From Epsilonproteobacteria bacterium UBA4036 (GTDB taxonomy: Bacteria > Campylobacterota > Campylobacteria > Campylobacterales > Arcobacteraceae), in contig DGAG01000011.1 of NCBI GenBank assembly GCA_002382325.1, positions 62,001-126,000 on the forward strand: DNA of 64,000 nucleotides. Reading direction: 5' to 3'. Position numbers and translations under genes: made by a program. Below are positions 43,910-52,916 of the stretch, one piece after another. The stretch's first letter is position 1. The number at the start of each line of letters is the position of its first letter. The notes beneath the pieces are model-generated. The model was not told the origin of the DNA. It did not search any database and saw only the letters and a program-made list of their open reading frames with translations.

Positions 43910-44316
43910 TTTTTATCCTTTGATAAGATGTAGGTTAATACATCCCCTTTTTCTTGTGCAGTTCCTTCTCTTACATAAACATCATTGAAGTTCCGTTTGA
44001 GCCATTTTTCTATGGTTTTAATCTCACTAAAACGAGTGGGATTGGCTTTGGGAGAAAGTGGTTCAATGATTTTTCCTGTAAAAAAGTTTTGATGTGATTG
44101 CGTAAAATCCATTCCATGGCAAGAAGCACATGAAATCATTTTCCCTTTTTTCCCCATATGTTCTGAAGTAAAAATAGCTTCTCCACGTTTTGCTTCAAAA
44201 CCTGAGAAATTGGGATTTTCTTGTTTTGCTTGCTGATATAAACTGCTTAAGTACTCATCACTGACTGAGGCAAATGAGAGAGTTAAAAAAGCAATTAGTG
44301 TCAATATAATTTTCAT
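43906..44316 (-). CDS. DUF1924 c-type cytochrome (sphaeroides haem protein-like)
   Basis: 136 residues with a signal peptide ending FASVSDEYL. One CASCH motif near residue 62 is in the sequence MISCASCHGMDF; the end has KWLKRNFNDVYVREGTAQEKGDVLTYI, typical of DUF1924. SHP binds O2 or NO through an unusual axial ligand. The order DUF1924-DHC-cytochrome b with a two-component system is known in other Proteobacteria. Its upstream region holds 11-bp-spaced TTTCTTGACA repeats. Confidence 0.86.
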   Translation of the reverse strand: MKIILTLIAFLTLSFASVSDEYLSSLYQQAKQENPNFSGFEAKRGEAIFTSEHMGKKGKMISCASCHGMDFTQSHQNFFTGKIIEPLSPKANPTRFSEIKTIEKWLKRNFNDVYVREGTAQEKGDVLTYILSKDKK

Positions 44317-44383
44317 TTTTTCTCCTTGAATTTATCTTTATTAGTGAAAGTATAAGATGTTTAATTCAAGATAAGAAGGAGAG

Positions 44384-44404
44384 TTTCTTGACAGTTTCTT
44401 GACA
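44384..44404. promoter_or_regulatory. 11-bp-spaced direct repeat TTTCTTGACA upstream of the cytochrome operon
   Basis: TTTCTTGACA occurs at 44384-44393 and 44395-44404, that is 11 bp apart, 68-88 bases upstream of the DUF1924 start. One-turn-spaced direct repeats are typical of OmpR-family regulators; the operon's own regulator is the natural candidate. Confidence 0.55.
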
Positions 44405-44429
44405 CTTTTACAAAGCCAATGATTTTGCC

Positions 44430-44795
44430 TTATAAAATAAAAATATCAAAAAGAATGCTGCTCCAAACAACAACAAAGATACCAATACTTAAAAAAACAA
44501 TGGTATTGCCAACGTCTTTGGCTCTTTTTGCCATTTCATGATGTTCTAAAGTAACAAGGTCAACGACTCTTTCTATGGCGCTGTTAATAGTTTCTGCTAA
44601 GGGCATTCCCATTAAGCTGATAAACATAAACAGTTTATTGCTTAGTGATGTTTCAAGCAAAACAATCAAAGGAAGTAAAAGAACAACAATGCATAACTCT
44701 ATTTTAAAAGAGTTTTCCGTTTGAATTAAATCTTTTAAGCCATTCAAGGCATATTGGGTATTCTTAAAAAAGTTGTACTTTGGCTGGTTTCTCAT
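44430..44795 (-). CDS. dgkA: Diacylglycerol kinase
   Basis: 121 residues with three membrane helices and the DgkA core ETINSAIERVVDLVT plus MAKRAKDVGNT, which contain the catalytic Glu residues. It phosphorylates diacylglycerol left when membrane glycerophospholipids are used as donors. The EptA gene lies 17 bases upstream on the same strand; EptA makes exactly this by-product. Confidence 0.93.
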   Translation of the reverse strand: MRNQPKYNFFKNTQYALNGLKDLIQTENSFKIELCIVVLLLPLIVLLETSLSNKLFMFISLMGMPLAETINSAIERVVDLVTLEHHEMAKRAKDVGNTIVFLSIGIFVVVWSSILFDIFIL

Positions 44796-44812
44796 TTTTC
44801 CTCTTTGCTTTT

Positions 44813-46417
44813 TTATTTTCTGACGGGATGTAAAATATCTAAATTTTTATTGTAAATATCAGTTTCTACTTCAAAAATACCTAAAAGTGTGTGAAATAAA
44901 TTGTCCTGTGAAAAGGGTTTATTGGCATTTTGTTTAAGAGTTTTTATATCAAATTCTTCTTTATATTCATCTCCAAACCACATCAAAGATGCCACATGTG
45001 TTTGAGTATCAGGTGCCATAAAATAAGGAAGACCATGTAAATATAAACCATTTTCCCCCAAACTCTCACCATGGTCTGCCATGTAAATCATCGCAGTTTC
45101 ATGGTTACTTGAATAGGGTTTTAGGAAATTGATGACTTGCGATAAAAACCAATCGGTGTGCAAAATGGCGTTGTCATAGGCATTGCTGATCTCTTCTTGT
45201 GTACATTTTTCAAGTTGATTGGTTGTGCATATTGGTGTAAACTTTTCAAATCGTTTTGGATATCGTTTATAATATGCTGGGCCATGATTTCCCATTTGGT
45301 GAAGAATAATTAACACATCTTTATTTTTATTCTTTTTGATATATTCATCCAAGCCTACAAGCATGCCTTCATCTCTGCACTCACCATCTTCTTCACAAAT
45401 GGTATTGGTTTTAGGTGAACTAAAATCTTCATAGGCAACTCTTAATGCAACTCCTTTGGAATCGGAGTTATTGTCTCTCCATAACACACTGACATCTTTG
45501 GTGTGGGTTAAAACGTCCAGAACATTTTCAGTGGTAATCCCTTTTTTATAGTCGTACTCATCTTTGGTATAAATAGAAAACATACAAGGAACACTGTGTG
45601 CTGTTGATGTTCCACATGAAGACATTTGTGAGAAATTAACAATATCTTCTTGTTTTAAATAAGGATTGGTCTCTCTTTTATAGCCATTCAGTGAAAATCT
45701 GTCAGCTCTGGTTGCTTCTCCGACGACTAAAATTACCAACTCTTTTTTATCTTCAAGTGTTTCATTGATTTTGGCATCCAACCCCAATGGATTGACAATA
45801 ATTTCTCCACTGCTAAAGCTTATTCTGATATATTTAACAACGCTATACATCCAAAAACTTGGATTGGCATGCCATTTGATGGTTTTATGTTCTCTAAAAA
45901 ATGAGGTATAAAACTGGCTGCAACTTAGTATGATAATAACAATTAAACTCAGAGTGAGACCAGAAATTTTTAATTTTGAATAAAGTTCTTTTTTAAATGG
46001 TTCATATATAAGAGGTTTTCTATAAACATAATATGAAGGAAACAGACCCAAAGAAATAACATAAAAAACCAGTTCTGTACTGAATAAATCCATTGATTCT
46101 TTTAGATTGGTTTGTATTGAATTTTGAATCATACTGTAATCAATGATGACGTGATAGGTATCCATAAAATATGCCGTAAATGCTGAAACCATTAAAATAA
46201 AAATCAACATCGGTTTTGTAGTATATTTTGAAGCAAATAACGATAATAAAAAAGCTATAAATAAAAAAAGCGTTATTCCCACAGAAATCACATAAAGTAT
46301 ATTAACACCTGTTAATGGATAGGTCTGTACCACATTGTTAAAAAAAGAAAAGTTAGCAAAAAGTGTTAGAAAAAGTGAGACTAAAAGTATCAGACGATAT
46401 TGGTGCGTAATAAACAT
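44813..46417 (-). CDS. eptA: Lipid A phosphoethanolamine transferase (EptA family)
   Basis: 534 residues. Five N-terminal membrane helices precede a periplasmic sulfatase-like domain with VLVVGEATRADRFSLNGY, the nucleophile region SSCGTSTAHSVPCMFS (Thr) and the metal-binding MADHGESLGENGLYLHG. It moves phosphoethanolamine from phosphatidylethanolamine to lipid A or similar targets, changing surface charge. Paired with dgkA. Several TTAAC repeats and a palindrome lie upstream. Confidence 0.92.
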   Translation of the reverse strand: MFITHQYRLILLVSLFLTLFANFSFFNNVVQTYPLTGVNILYVISVGITLFLFIAFLLSLFASKYTTKPMLIFILMVSAFTAYFMDTYHVIIDYSMIQNSIQTNLKESMDLFSTELVFYVISLGLFPSYYVYRKPLIYEPFKKELYSKLKISGLTLSLIVIIILSCSQFYTSFFREHKTIKWHANPSFWMYSVVKYIRISFSSGEIIVNPLGLDAKINETLEDKKELVILVVGEATRADRFSLNGYKRETNPYLKQEDIVNFSQMSSCGTSTAHSVPCMFSIYTKDEYDYKKGITTENVLDVLTHTKDVSVLWRDNNSDSKGVALRVAYEDFSSPKTNTICEEDGECRDEGMLVGLDEYIKKNKNKDVLIILHQMGNHGPAYYKRYPKRFEKFTPICTTNQLEKCTQEEISNAYDNAILHTDWFLSQVINFLKPYSSNHETAMIYMADHGESLGENGLYLHGLPYFMAPDTQTHVASLMWFGDEYKEEFDIKTLKQNANKPFSQDNLFHTLLGIFEVETDIYNKNLDILHPVRK

Positions 46418-46479
46418 AAAAATCCTTGCAGGTTGAATATACAGAATTGTATAAGAAATGAATTAACCACCGAATAATT

Positions 46480-46493
46480 AATGGTTAACCATT
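46480..46493. promoter_or_regulatory. Palindrome and TTAAC repeats upstream of eptA
   Basis: AATGGTTAACCATT is a perfect 14-bp palindrome. TTAACC/TTAAC also occurs at 46463, 46485, 46497 and 46517, so the gap holds several half-sites of one kind. A regulator of eptA may bind here; no assignment is possible. Confidence 0.4.
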
Positions 46494-46550
46494 GTGTTAA
46501 CTATTCAATAAGAATTTTAACCAAGAGTAATCAAGATATCGTGTAGATAA

Positions 46551-46569
46551 TCTTGACATTTTCTTGATA
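46551..46569. promoter_or_regulatory. 11-bp-spaced TCTTGA repeats upstream of eptA
   Basis: TCTTGACA at 46551 and TCTTGATA at 46562 are 11 bp apart, resembling the pair before the DUF1924 gene. They lie about 135-150 bases upstream of eptA, in the gap after the HD-GYP gene. Confidence 0.4.
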
Positions 46570-46571
46570 TA

Positions 46572-48146
46572 TTAATTATCTTTAAAAGTATCTCGGATTT
46601 TTAAGAATTCATGTAAGTGTTCAAAGAAAATATCCACCAATTTTGGGTCAAAATGTTTTCCTCTTTCTTCTTTAAATAAAGCAAAGATTTTTTCATCGTC
46701 CCATGCTTTTTTGTAACATCTGTCACTTCCTAATGCATCAAAAACATCTGCAAGAGCAGTAATACGCCCATAAATATGGATGTCTTCACCTTTTTTACCT
46801 TGAGGATAGCCTGTCCCATCCCATTTTTCGTGGTGTTCATAAGAAATAATGGCTGCCATTTTAAGCAAGGGTCGTTGGGAGTGTTTAAGCATATCGTAGC
46901 CCAATTGAGCGTGTGTTTCCATGATGGTTCGCTCATGTGGTTCAAAGCGACCTGGTTTGTTTAAAATGGCATCAGGAATCGCAACTTTCCCAATATCGTG
47001 CATGGGGCTGGCTTGTTTAAGCATATGAGCTTCCTTGCTTGATAACCCATAATGCAGTGCCAATATTTTGGAGTATTGTGCAACACGTTTTACATGATTG
47101 CCTGTCTCTTTACTTCGGCTTTCACCAATGGAGCCCATGGTAAAAATAACCTCTTTTTGAGTGGCTTCAATCTCTTTATTAAGATGTTTAATCTCTTGTA
47201 ACCCCTCATTCACTTTTTGCTCAATTTCATCCACACTAAGGGCTACATTTTTAGTAACTTTGTAAGAGAAAAGCGTAATAAAAATCATGGTTAACGCCAA
47301 TAAAATAAGAACAAACCAATACGTAATATTCAGAAAATCTTCTGATAGGGCATCAATTTTTTGTTGAATGGCTTGATTGATTTTTTTATTGGCATGAATA
47401 ATGGCATCAATTTCATTTTGTACACGGGTCTCTTTTTGATATAAGGATTCAAGAGTTAAAATATAATCTCCTAACGTTTGTGCCACTTGAAGATAGTGTA
47501 TAAATATTTCATGAGGATAGTCTTGTTGCAAACTTTTAATTTTAGCAATCCATTTATCAAAATACTCTTTATTTTTGTGTTGAAATAACATCTCTTTACT
47601 GTAATATTTCATGTCAGACAGTTGGGTTAATAGGTTAATCTCTTTGGTTTTTCCTATGAGTCTTTCTATAATATTTCGCAGATAACTCTCTTGAGGGTAG
47701 TGTTGTTCAAATGAATCTTTTAAATGAATCTTTTGAGTTTGTATTGAAAATATTTTTTCAAATGCTTTTTCTATATCTTTTTCATTTTGATATAAATTAT
47801 TCAAGTGTTTATGAATAATAGGATGTTCATGGATGTCTTTAATCACATAATCAAACAAATCATTTTTATCTTTTTCAAAAAATTTCTCTTTGGTTTGTTC
47901 AAATGTTTTTTCATATGTCCAAAACTCTTTTTGAATTTTTCTTAATTCTTCATGCGTGCGACTTGATAAAATCTCTTTAATCAAACTGTTCATATTTTCC
48001 TGCATGGAAACAAGAGATGCAATATTGGTTTTAGAAACATCATTTTCTTTAATTTGGTGCAATACAATGCTGTTGGCAAAAAAGATTAACAAAATAAGAA
48101 CAGCAACTAAAATAAAACTGAGTTTAACGATTTTTTTAATGTTCAT
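46572..48146 (-). CDS. Membrane HD-GYP c-di-GMP phosphodiesterase
   Basis: 524 residues. Two membrane helices (LVAVLILLIFFANSIV-like near the start and FVLILLALTMIFITLF near residue 280) flank a ~230-residue helical periplasmic sensor; a coiled coil leads to the HD-GYP domain. It shows HDIGKVAIPDAILNKPG, EHHEKWDGTGYPQG and the late DVFDALGSDR. The GYP motif is TGYP. It overlaps the kinase gene by 11 bases and is the third gene of a two-component operon, so its action is probably linked to that pathway. Confidence 0.92.
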   Translation of the reverse strand: MNIKKIVKLSFILVAVLILLIFFANSIVLHQIKENDVSKTNIASLVSMQENMNSLIKEILSSRTHEELRKIQKEFWTYEKTFEQTKEKFFEKDKNDLFDYVIKDIHEHPIIHKHLNNLYQNEKDIEKAFEKIFSIQTQKIHLKDSFEQHYPQESYLRNIIERLIGKTKEINLLTQLSDMKYYSKEMLFQHKNKEYFDKWIAKIKSLQQDYPHEIFIHYLQVAQTLGDYILTLESLYQKETRVQNEIDAIIHANKKINQAIQQKIDALSEDFLNITYWFVLILLALTMIFITLFSYKVTKNVALSVDEIEQKVNEGLQEIKHLNKEIEATQKEVIFTMGSIGESRSKETGNHVKRVAQYSKILALHYGLSSKEAHMLKQASPMHDIGKVAIPDAILNKPGRFEPHERTIMETHAQLGYDMLKHSQRPLLKMAAIISYEHHEKWDGTGYPQGKKGEDIHIYGRITALADVFDALGSDRCYKKAWDDEKIFALFKEERGKHFDPKLVDIFFEHLHEFLKIRDTFKDN

Positions 48147-49527
48147 TTTTGTACTCTTGAAACGTTTTAAATGTTAATGTTACACATGTTCCTTTGTTTT
48201 CTTCACTGGTTAATTCAATTTTTGCATTGTGCAGATGAATGATTTTTTCCACAATTGCCATGCCCAATCCTGTACCACCTGATTCTTTGTTTCGACTTTT
48301 ATCGGTGCGATAAAATTTTTCAAATATTTTGGCTTGGTCTTTTTTTGCAATGCCAATACCAAAATCGGTAATTTGTATGCAAAAATGCTCTGGCTTGCAA
48401 GAAGTACTAATAAGTACTTCTTGGTTTTCATGACTAAAACTGATGGCATTTTTAAGTATATTTTTCAACGCAATTTTAAGCAAAGCAGTATGCGCATTTA
48501 AAATGACATTATCTTGAAGTTGGTGTTTAAGTGAAATCTGTTTTAATGCAGCAAAACTTTTTAACTCTTTTATTGAGTCTAAAATAATTTCATCACTGTA
48601 ACACGTATCAAAGGCATCGGTGAAGTCGGTCTCATTTTTAGCTAAAAAAAGCAGATCATCAATGGTTTGTTGAATAAGTAAAACTTCATCTAAACAACTG
48701 TTTAGTGTGTGTACATATTCGCTGCTTGAGCGTTCTTTTCGTAAGGATACTTCAATTTCTCCTCGAATAATCGTCAAAGGGGTTTTAAGTTCATGGGAAG
48801 CATCACTGCTAAATTGAGAAATCTTATCAAAGGCAATTTCAAGTCGAGTCAGTAAACTGTTGATTTCATGGCTAAGTCGATCAATCTCATCATTATTGCC
48901 ATGGGTTTCAAGCCGTTTAGAAAGATTCATAGCCGTAATATTTTTAAGTTTTTTAACCATGATTTCAATGGGTAAAAAAGATTTTGTGATTAAAAAATAC
49001 CCTCCACTAATGGCAAAGATTAAAATAATAGGAACAATAAAGAGTAAAATATAAAACAGATTATTCATGGTAGTACTTAAATGGTCACTGTTGGTTGCTA
49101 CTTCAACAATATAAAATGCACCGTGAATTTTGATTTTAATGCGACTAAGAATAAAAGCTTTGCTGTTTTGGAAATCAATTACATCTTCTTTTAGGTCTTT
49201 AAATTTTACTGTATTTAAAGGCAAATTTGAAGGGAAATTGCTTGTAATATTGATAACATCATAGGTGTGATTATCAATCAAACGAATATACAGTGGCTCA
49301 AATTTATACTCTTTTTCTTCATCAAAAACTCGACTTGAAAGTTCTTTATCATGCTTGAAAATATCATCGACAACATCCAAGACAATCACTTTTAACGTCG
49401 ATTCAATTTTATCCAAGGTTGAAATTTCTAAGATTTTGTAAATGGAAAAAGAAAACAAGATTAAAATAACACATTGAATAATAATATTATACAACAGCAG
49501 TTTTTGTTTGATAGAAAAGTTATTCAT
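48136..49527 (-). CDS. HAMP-domain sensor histidine kinase
   Basis: 463 residues from the ATG at 49527 (a GTG directly before it is the alternative). Membrane helices at YNIIIQCVILILFSFSIYKIL and NLFYILLFIVPIILIFAISGGYFL enclose a ~120-residue periplasmic domain. The H-box is SSDASHELKTPLTIIRGE; the ATP site has NAISFS and GTGLGMAIVEKIIH. It overlaps its regulator gene and is followed by HD-GYP. It most likely controls the operon starting at 56167. Confidence 0.93.
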   Translation of the reverse strand: MNNFSIKQKLLLYNIIIQCVILILFSFSIYKILEISTLDKIESTLKVIVLDVVDDIFKHDKELSSRVFDEEKEYKFEPLYIRLIDNHTYDVINITSNFPSNLPLNTVKFKDLKEDVIDFQNSKAFILSRIKIKIHGAFYIVEVATNSDHLSTTMNNLFYILLFIVPIILIFAISGGYFLITKSFLPIEIMVKKLKNITAMNLSKRLETHGNNDEIDRLSHEINSLLTRLEIAFDKISQFSSDASHELKTPLTIIRGEIEVSLRKERSSSEYVHTLNSCLDEVLLIQQTIDDLLFLAKNETDFTDAFDTCYSDEIILDSIKELKSFAALKQISLKHQLQDNVILNAHTALLKIALKNILKNAISFSHENQEVLISTSCKPEHFCIQITDFGIGIAKKDQAKIFEKFYRTDKSRNKESGGTGLGMAIVEKIIHLHNAKIELTSEENKGTCVTLTFKTFQEYKNEH

Positions 49528-50188
49528 CACTGATTTTATACCCTAAGCCTCGAAGTGTATGAATGAGTTTTTTGTTGTAAGGTTTATCAATTTTGTTACG
49601 TAATCGATAGATATAGACATTGACCCAATTGCTTAAACTTTCCTCTTCCATATTGCTTAAACTCTCAATAATCAAACTTTCTGAAATCACTTGGTTTTTA
49701 TGTTTGATTAAAACCTCCAATAAAGCAAACTCTTTGGCGGTTAAAATTATTGTATCACTTCCTCTTTGGGCACTTTTTTTGAGTAAATCCAATTGCAAAT
49801 CATCAATATGTAACACCGTTGAAAAAGAGTTTAAAGGTCGAAGTTGTACTCGAATTCGTGCGAGAAGTTCGGCAAAAGAAAAAGGCTTGGCTAAATAATC
49901 ATTGGCACCAATATCAAGCCCTTTAATTTTATCTTCCGTGGTATCTTTTGCTGTAAGCATAATTATGGGGGTAAATATCTGATTTTTTCGTAAGGCTTGG
50001 CACACTTCAATGCCATCTTTTATGGGTAACATAATATCCAGTAAAATCAAATCATAGGTATTTACACAAGCTAAATAGTACCCGTCATCTCCATTAAGGG
50101 CATAATCAATGACATAGGACTCCTCTTCGAGCCCTTTTTTTAAAAAGTTGACAATTTTTTCATCATCTTCAATGATTAATATCTTCAT
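49520..50188 (-). CDS. OmpR-family response regulator
   Basis: 222 residues. Receiver motifs IIEDDEKIVNFL, LILLDIMLPIKDG (phospho-Asp) and NDYLAKPFSFAELLARIR are followed by the winged-helix domain (NWVNVYIYRLRNKIDKP, RGLGYKI). The type resembles CusR/CopR regulators. TATGAAT repeats 11 bp apart lie 44-62 bases upstream, and the same repeat lies before the ABC permease gene, which marks its likely regulon. Confidence 0.94.
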   Translation of the reverse strand: MKILIIEDDEKIVNFLKKGLEEESYVIDYALNGDDGYYLACVNTYDLILLDIMLPIKDGIEVCQALRKNQIFTPIIMLTAKDTTEDKIKGLDIGANDYLAKPFSFAELLARIRVQLRPLNSFSTVLHIDDLQLDLLKKSAQRGSDTIILTAKEFALLEVLIKHKNQVISESLIIESLSNMEEESLSNWVNVYIYRLRNKIDKPYNKKLIHTLRGLGYKISDE

Positions 50189-50231
50189 GGGTACCTTTGA
50201 AAATTATTTAAAAATTATTATATAAAAAAAA

Positions 50232-50250
50232 TATGAATATAGTATGAATA
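50232..50250. promoter_or_regulatory. 11-bp-spaced TATGAATA repeats at the response-regulator promoter
   Basis: TATGAATA is found at 50232-50239 and 50243-50250, 11 bp apart, in the gap upstream of the regulator gene at 50188. The same arrangement exists at 56217, at almost the same distance from the permease start, which suggests autoregulation and a shared regulon. Confidence 0.62.
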
Positions 50251-50970
50251 TTACTTTTTGACGAGTTTAATTAACGTAATTTCATTGTCTGCTTTGTATC
50301 TAAGGTTGATTCCCCAGTTCCCTAAACCTTTATTGACATAAATGGCGGTTTTGTTTTTATGGTGAAGTCCGTGTAAAAAAGGTTGAAAAATTCGTACAAA
50401 ATATCCAAAAGGATAAATTTGTCCTCCGTGAGTATGCCCACATAAAAAAAGATCAGTATCTCCTTTGAGAGCAATCTTATAATCTTTGGGTTGATGAGAG
50501 AGCAAAATTCCATTGGGATATTTTTGTAAAAATTGTATAATGTTATCTTCTTGGCGTTTGATTCCAAAAAATCGTGAAAAGCGGTCACTTAAACCAGCTA
50601 TGGCAATGTGATGACTTTTAAATTCAATAAACGTTGTGGTATTATCCAAAAAGATAAAGGTGTCCAACTCTTTTTTCAAATCATTAATACCATACACTAA
50701 ATCATGATTTCCACTGATAAAAAAGACATTTTTCAGTTGATTTAAAAGGTGAAGTTGAGCTTTTATAAAACGAACGTTACAGTCAATAATATCGCCCGTT
50801 AAAGCGATAAAATCATACGCAATACACGAACACACATCAATGAGTTCTTGTATGCTTTTTAGAGATGTTTTTTTATTGATGTGCAAATCGCTGAGATGAA
50901 GTATCTTAAGCCCATTGAGTTGATGAGCTTCTGTAAATACTTCAACGGTTTGAACAGCGGGAATTTTCAT
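50251..50970 (-). CDS. Metallophosphoesterase (YaeI/YkuE-like)
   Basis: 239 residues. The calcineurin-like motifs are all present: KILHLSDLHIN, FIALTGDIIDCN, VFFISGNHDLVYG, ILLSHQPKDYK and LFLCGHTHGGQIYPFG. YaeI/YkuE relatives cleave lipid-linked or UDP-linked phosphodiesters at the inner membrane. No membrane helix is visible. It is the last gene of the operon and 2 bases after the redoxin-like gene. Confidence 0.9.
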   Translation of the reverse strand: MKIPAVQTVEVFTEAHQLNGLKILHLSDLHINKKTSLKSIQELIDVCSCIAYDFIALTGDIIDCNVRFIKAQLHLLNQLKNVFFISGNHDLVYGINDLKKELDTFIFLDNTTTFIEFKSHHIAIAGLSDRFSRFFGIKRQEDNIIQFLQKYPNGILLSHQPKDYKIALKGDTDLFLCGHTHGGQIYPFGYFVRIFQPFLHGLHHKNKTAIYVNKGLGNWGINLRYKADNEITLIKLVKK

Positions 50971-50971
50971 C

Positions 50972-51427
50972 TTATTGAAAAACTTCTCCTAAATTTTCGT
51001 GTGTGATATACTCAATGCTTTTAATCACTCCCTCTTCAAGACGATACAGCGTTGTTTTTTCTTCTTGCGATTTAAAACGGGTATCGTTTTCATCGTAAAT
51101 CAGTAAAACAGGGTGTTTATATCCTCTCATTTTTGGCAGAGCAAACATTTTTGTAATGACCATTGGCATTCCAGAAATGTTGGCAATAAACACGGCATGA
51201 TGCTGTTTTAAGAAATCCGTTGATTGCTTTGAAAGAAATTCATTGACATCCGCACCCGTCCCTTTTTCAAAAGAGACCAACATAGTTTTTACAGAACCAT
51301 CAATGGTTTGTTTCTCATCGAACTGATTTAACAATGAAAAATTTCCAATTTTATCTCCGACAGAAAAGCTTGAACTTCCAAACACAGATGTGATAAAACA
51401 TACGATTAAAAAAGTTTTTTTAAACAT
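50972..51427 (-). CDS. Secreted redoxin-like protein without redox cysteines
   Basis: 151 residues with a signal peptide (TFLIVCFITSVFGSSS). The mature start FSVGDKIGNFSLLNQFDEKQTID resembles a peroxiredoxin/TlpA beta strand and the middle HPVLLIYDEND and GVIKSIEYITHE follow the same fold, but no cysteine remains in the mature chain. It is likely a thioredoxin-fold protein with a structural or binding role. It overlaps the YceI stop and lies 2 bases before the phosphoesterase. Confidence 0.55.
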   Translation of the reverse strand: MFKKTFLIVCFITSVFGSSSFSVGDKIGNFSLLNQFDEKQTIDGSVKTMLVSFEKGTGADVNEFLSKQSTDFLKQHHAVFIANISGMPMVITKMFALPKMRGYKHPVLLIYDENDTRFKSQEEKTTLYRLEEGVIKSIEYITHENLGEVFQ

Positions 51428-51954
51428 TATTCACCTTTCGTATAATTAAGCGTGTACGTAATATCGATTTGATCTCGTACCGTTAAAAAAAGTAGTTTGG
51501 GTGGTTTCATTCCGTAAGAGGATAACAAAATAGAAAAGTTTCCAAAGAGATTGATTTTGTTGCCTTCTTCTTTGATAATGGCTTTGCTGCTTACAGGAGC
51601 TGTAACACCATTGAGTGTTAAATTACCTTCTATGGTATATTCATCATTTGTTTGAGATACGTTGGTCATTTCAAAAGAGACATTGGGGTGTAATGAGGCA
51701 TTAAGCAGTTCGTACATATTTGCATCTCTTTTGTCATTATCACTCTTTAATGCTAACGTCTCTAAAGAAACCGTACCTTTTAAACTTTCATAACTCTCAT
51801 CCATTGTTAATGATGAGGTGATTTTATTGGTTGCTGGATTGATATTGCTATCACCAAACACTTCAGTATGAGCTTGAATAAACCCATTTTGAAATGACAA
51901 AGAACTGGCATTTGCAAGAATGGCAAAAAGTGCTACAAAGACTAATTTAAACAT
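51427..51954 (-). CDS. YceI-family periplasmic protein
   Basis: 175 residues with a signal peptide (FVALFAILANASSLSF). The family pattern is SLETLALKSDNDKRDANMYELLNASLHPNVSFEM and LTLNGVTAPVSSKAIIKEE. It binds a hydrophobic ligand in relatives, with isoprenoids such as quinones a reasonable guess. It begins 13 bases inside the MFS-like gene and shares the operon with the HCO-like protein. Confidence 0.85.
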   Translation of the reverse strand: MFKLVFVALFAILANASSLSFQNGFIQAHTEVFGDSNINPATNKITSSLTMDESYESLKGTVSLETLALKSDNDKRDANMYELLNASLHPNVSFEMTNVSQTNDEYTIEGNLTLNGVTAPVSSKAIIKEEGNKINLFGNFSILLSSYGMKPPKLLFLTVRDQIDITYTLNYTKGE

Positions 51955-52916
51955 GTTTTTTCCTTATGTTGAATTTGTTGTGTGCTTAAGATTTTGATTA
52001 ATGCCAATAAAAATAAAATTGGCATAAAAAGAGTTAGCTCCGTAAGAGCAACAAACAGACCACCACCTGAGGCAATCCACCCAATAAAAACCATATAGAT
52101 ACTGAGTGTTTTCAAATCTTTTTTACTCAACGTTTGAAGAATCACCACATTGTAAAATGAGATAACAAAAGGATAGATGATTGAGAGTAAAAATCCCTCT
52201 TGAATAAAATAAAAAAGATAACTCAAGGCAAACAATAACATGATGAAAAGTTCTTTTTGATTTTTCTCGATGTTAAAATAAAAGGCAAAAACTACACCTA
52301 TGATATGAAAAAGTGCAATTTGCAAAGTAAAACCATCTCTCCAAATAGAAATAGTTATATCTCTTGAGAGAGATTCAAACAGTGCTGAATCTAAAAATAT
52401 CCATAAGGTCATCGCAAAAAGTGAAAAGGTGTCACTTGAAATTTCATTGTGGTGTAACTGTTTTTGAGGTAAAAAAATCGAAGCACTTAAAACTAAAAGA
52501 GTTAAACCAATAGCAATAGGAGCTCTTTGTGCCACATCATAAGTAAATAAAAATGTACCAATGGTATATGAAATACAAAGGGCTAAAGCTATTTGAATGG
52601 CATGAGCTTTTTTTAATTCATTAATTAATAAGGGTGCCAATGCTCCCACGCTTAACCCTAAAATAAAAAGCATAATTATTGATAAATTGGGATAAAAAAA
52701 TGATATTAAAAGTTGCAAACATAAAAAAAGTTTGATTTTATATTGGGTTGGGATTTTAATGGCATAACTTAAAATTGAACCAATTATTCCTCCTAGAGGA
52801 AGTGGAGCAATCAAAAAGATATTGGAATGAAAATACTCTACAATACCTGTTTGAGCAATCAATAAGTAATAGCATAATTCAAACGCAATAAATAAGATTA
52901 GGGCTATTTTTTGCAT
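51942..52916 (-). CDS. Multispanning membrane protein, MFS-like
   Basis: 324 residues, with nine to ten hydrophobic helices and short loops. PLPLGGIIGSILSYAI and MLFILGLSVGALAPLLINELKKA look like an MFS transporter core, but the protein is shorter than a normal 12-helix member. No family is certain. It overlaps both the HCO-like gene (13 bases) and the YceI gene. Confidence 0.5.
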   Translation of the reverse strand: MQKIALILFIAFELCYYLLIAQTGIVEYFHSNIFLIAPLPLGGIIGSILSYAIKIPTQYKIKLFLCLQLLISFFYPNLSIIMLFILGLSVGALAPLLINELKKAHAIQIALALCISYTIGTFLFTYDVAQRAPIAIGLTLLVLSASIFLPQKQLHHNEISSDTFSLFAMTLWIFLDSALFESLSRDITISIWRDGFTLQIALFHIIGVVFAFYFNIEKNQKELFIMLLFALSYLFYFIQEGFLLSIIYPFVISFYNVVILQTLSKKDLKTLSIYMVFIGWIASGGGLFVALTELTLFMPILFLLALIKILSTQQIQHKEKTCLN

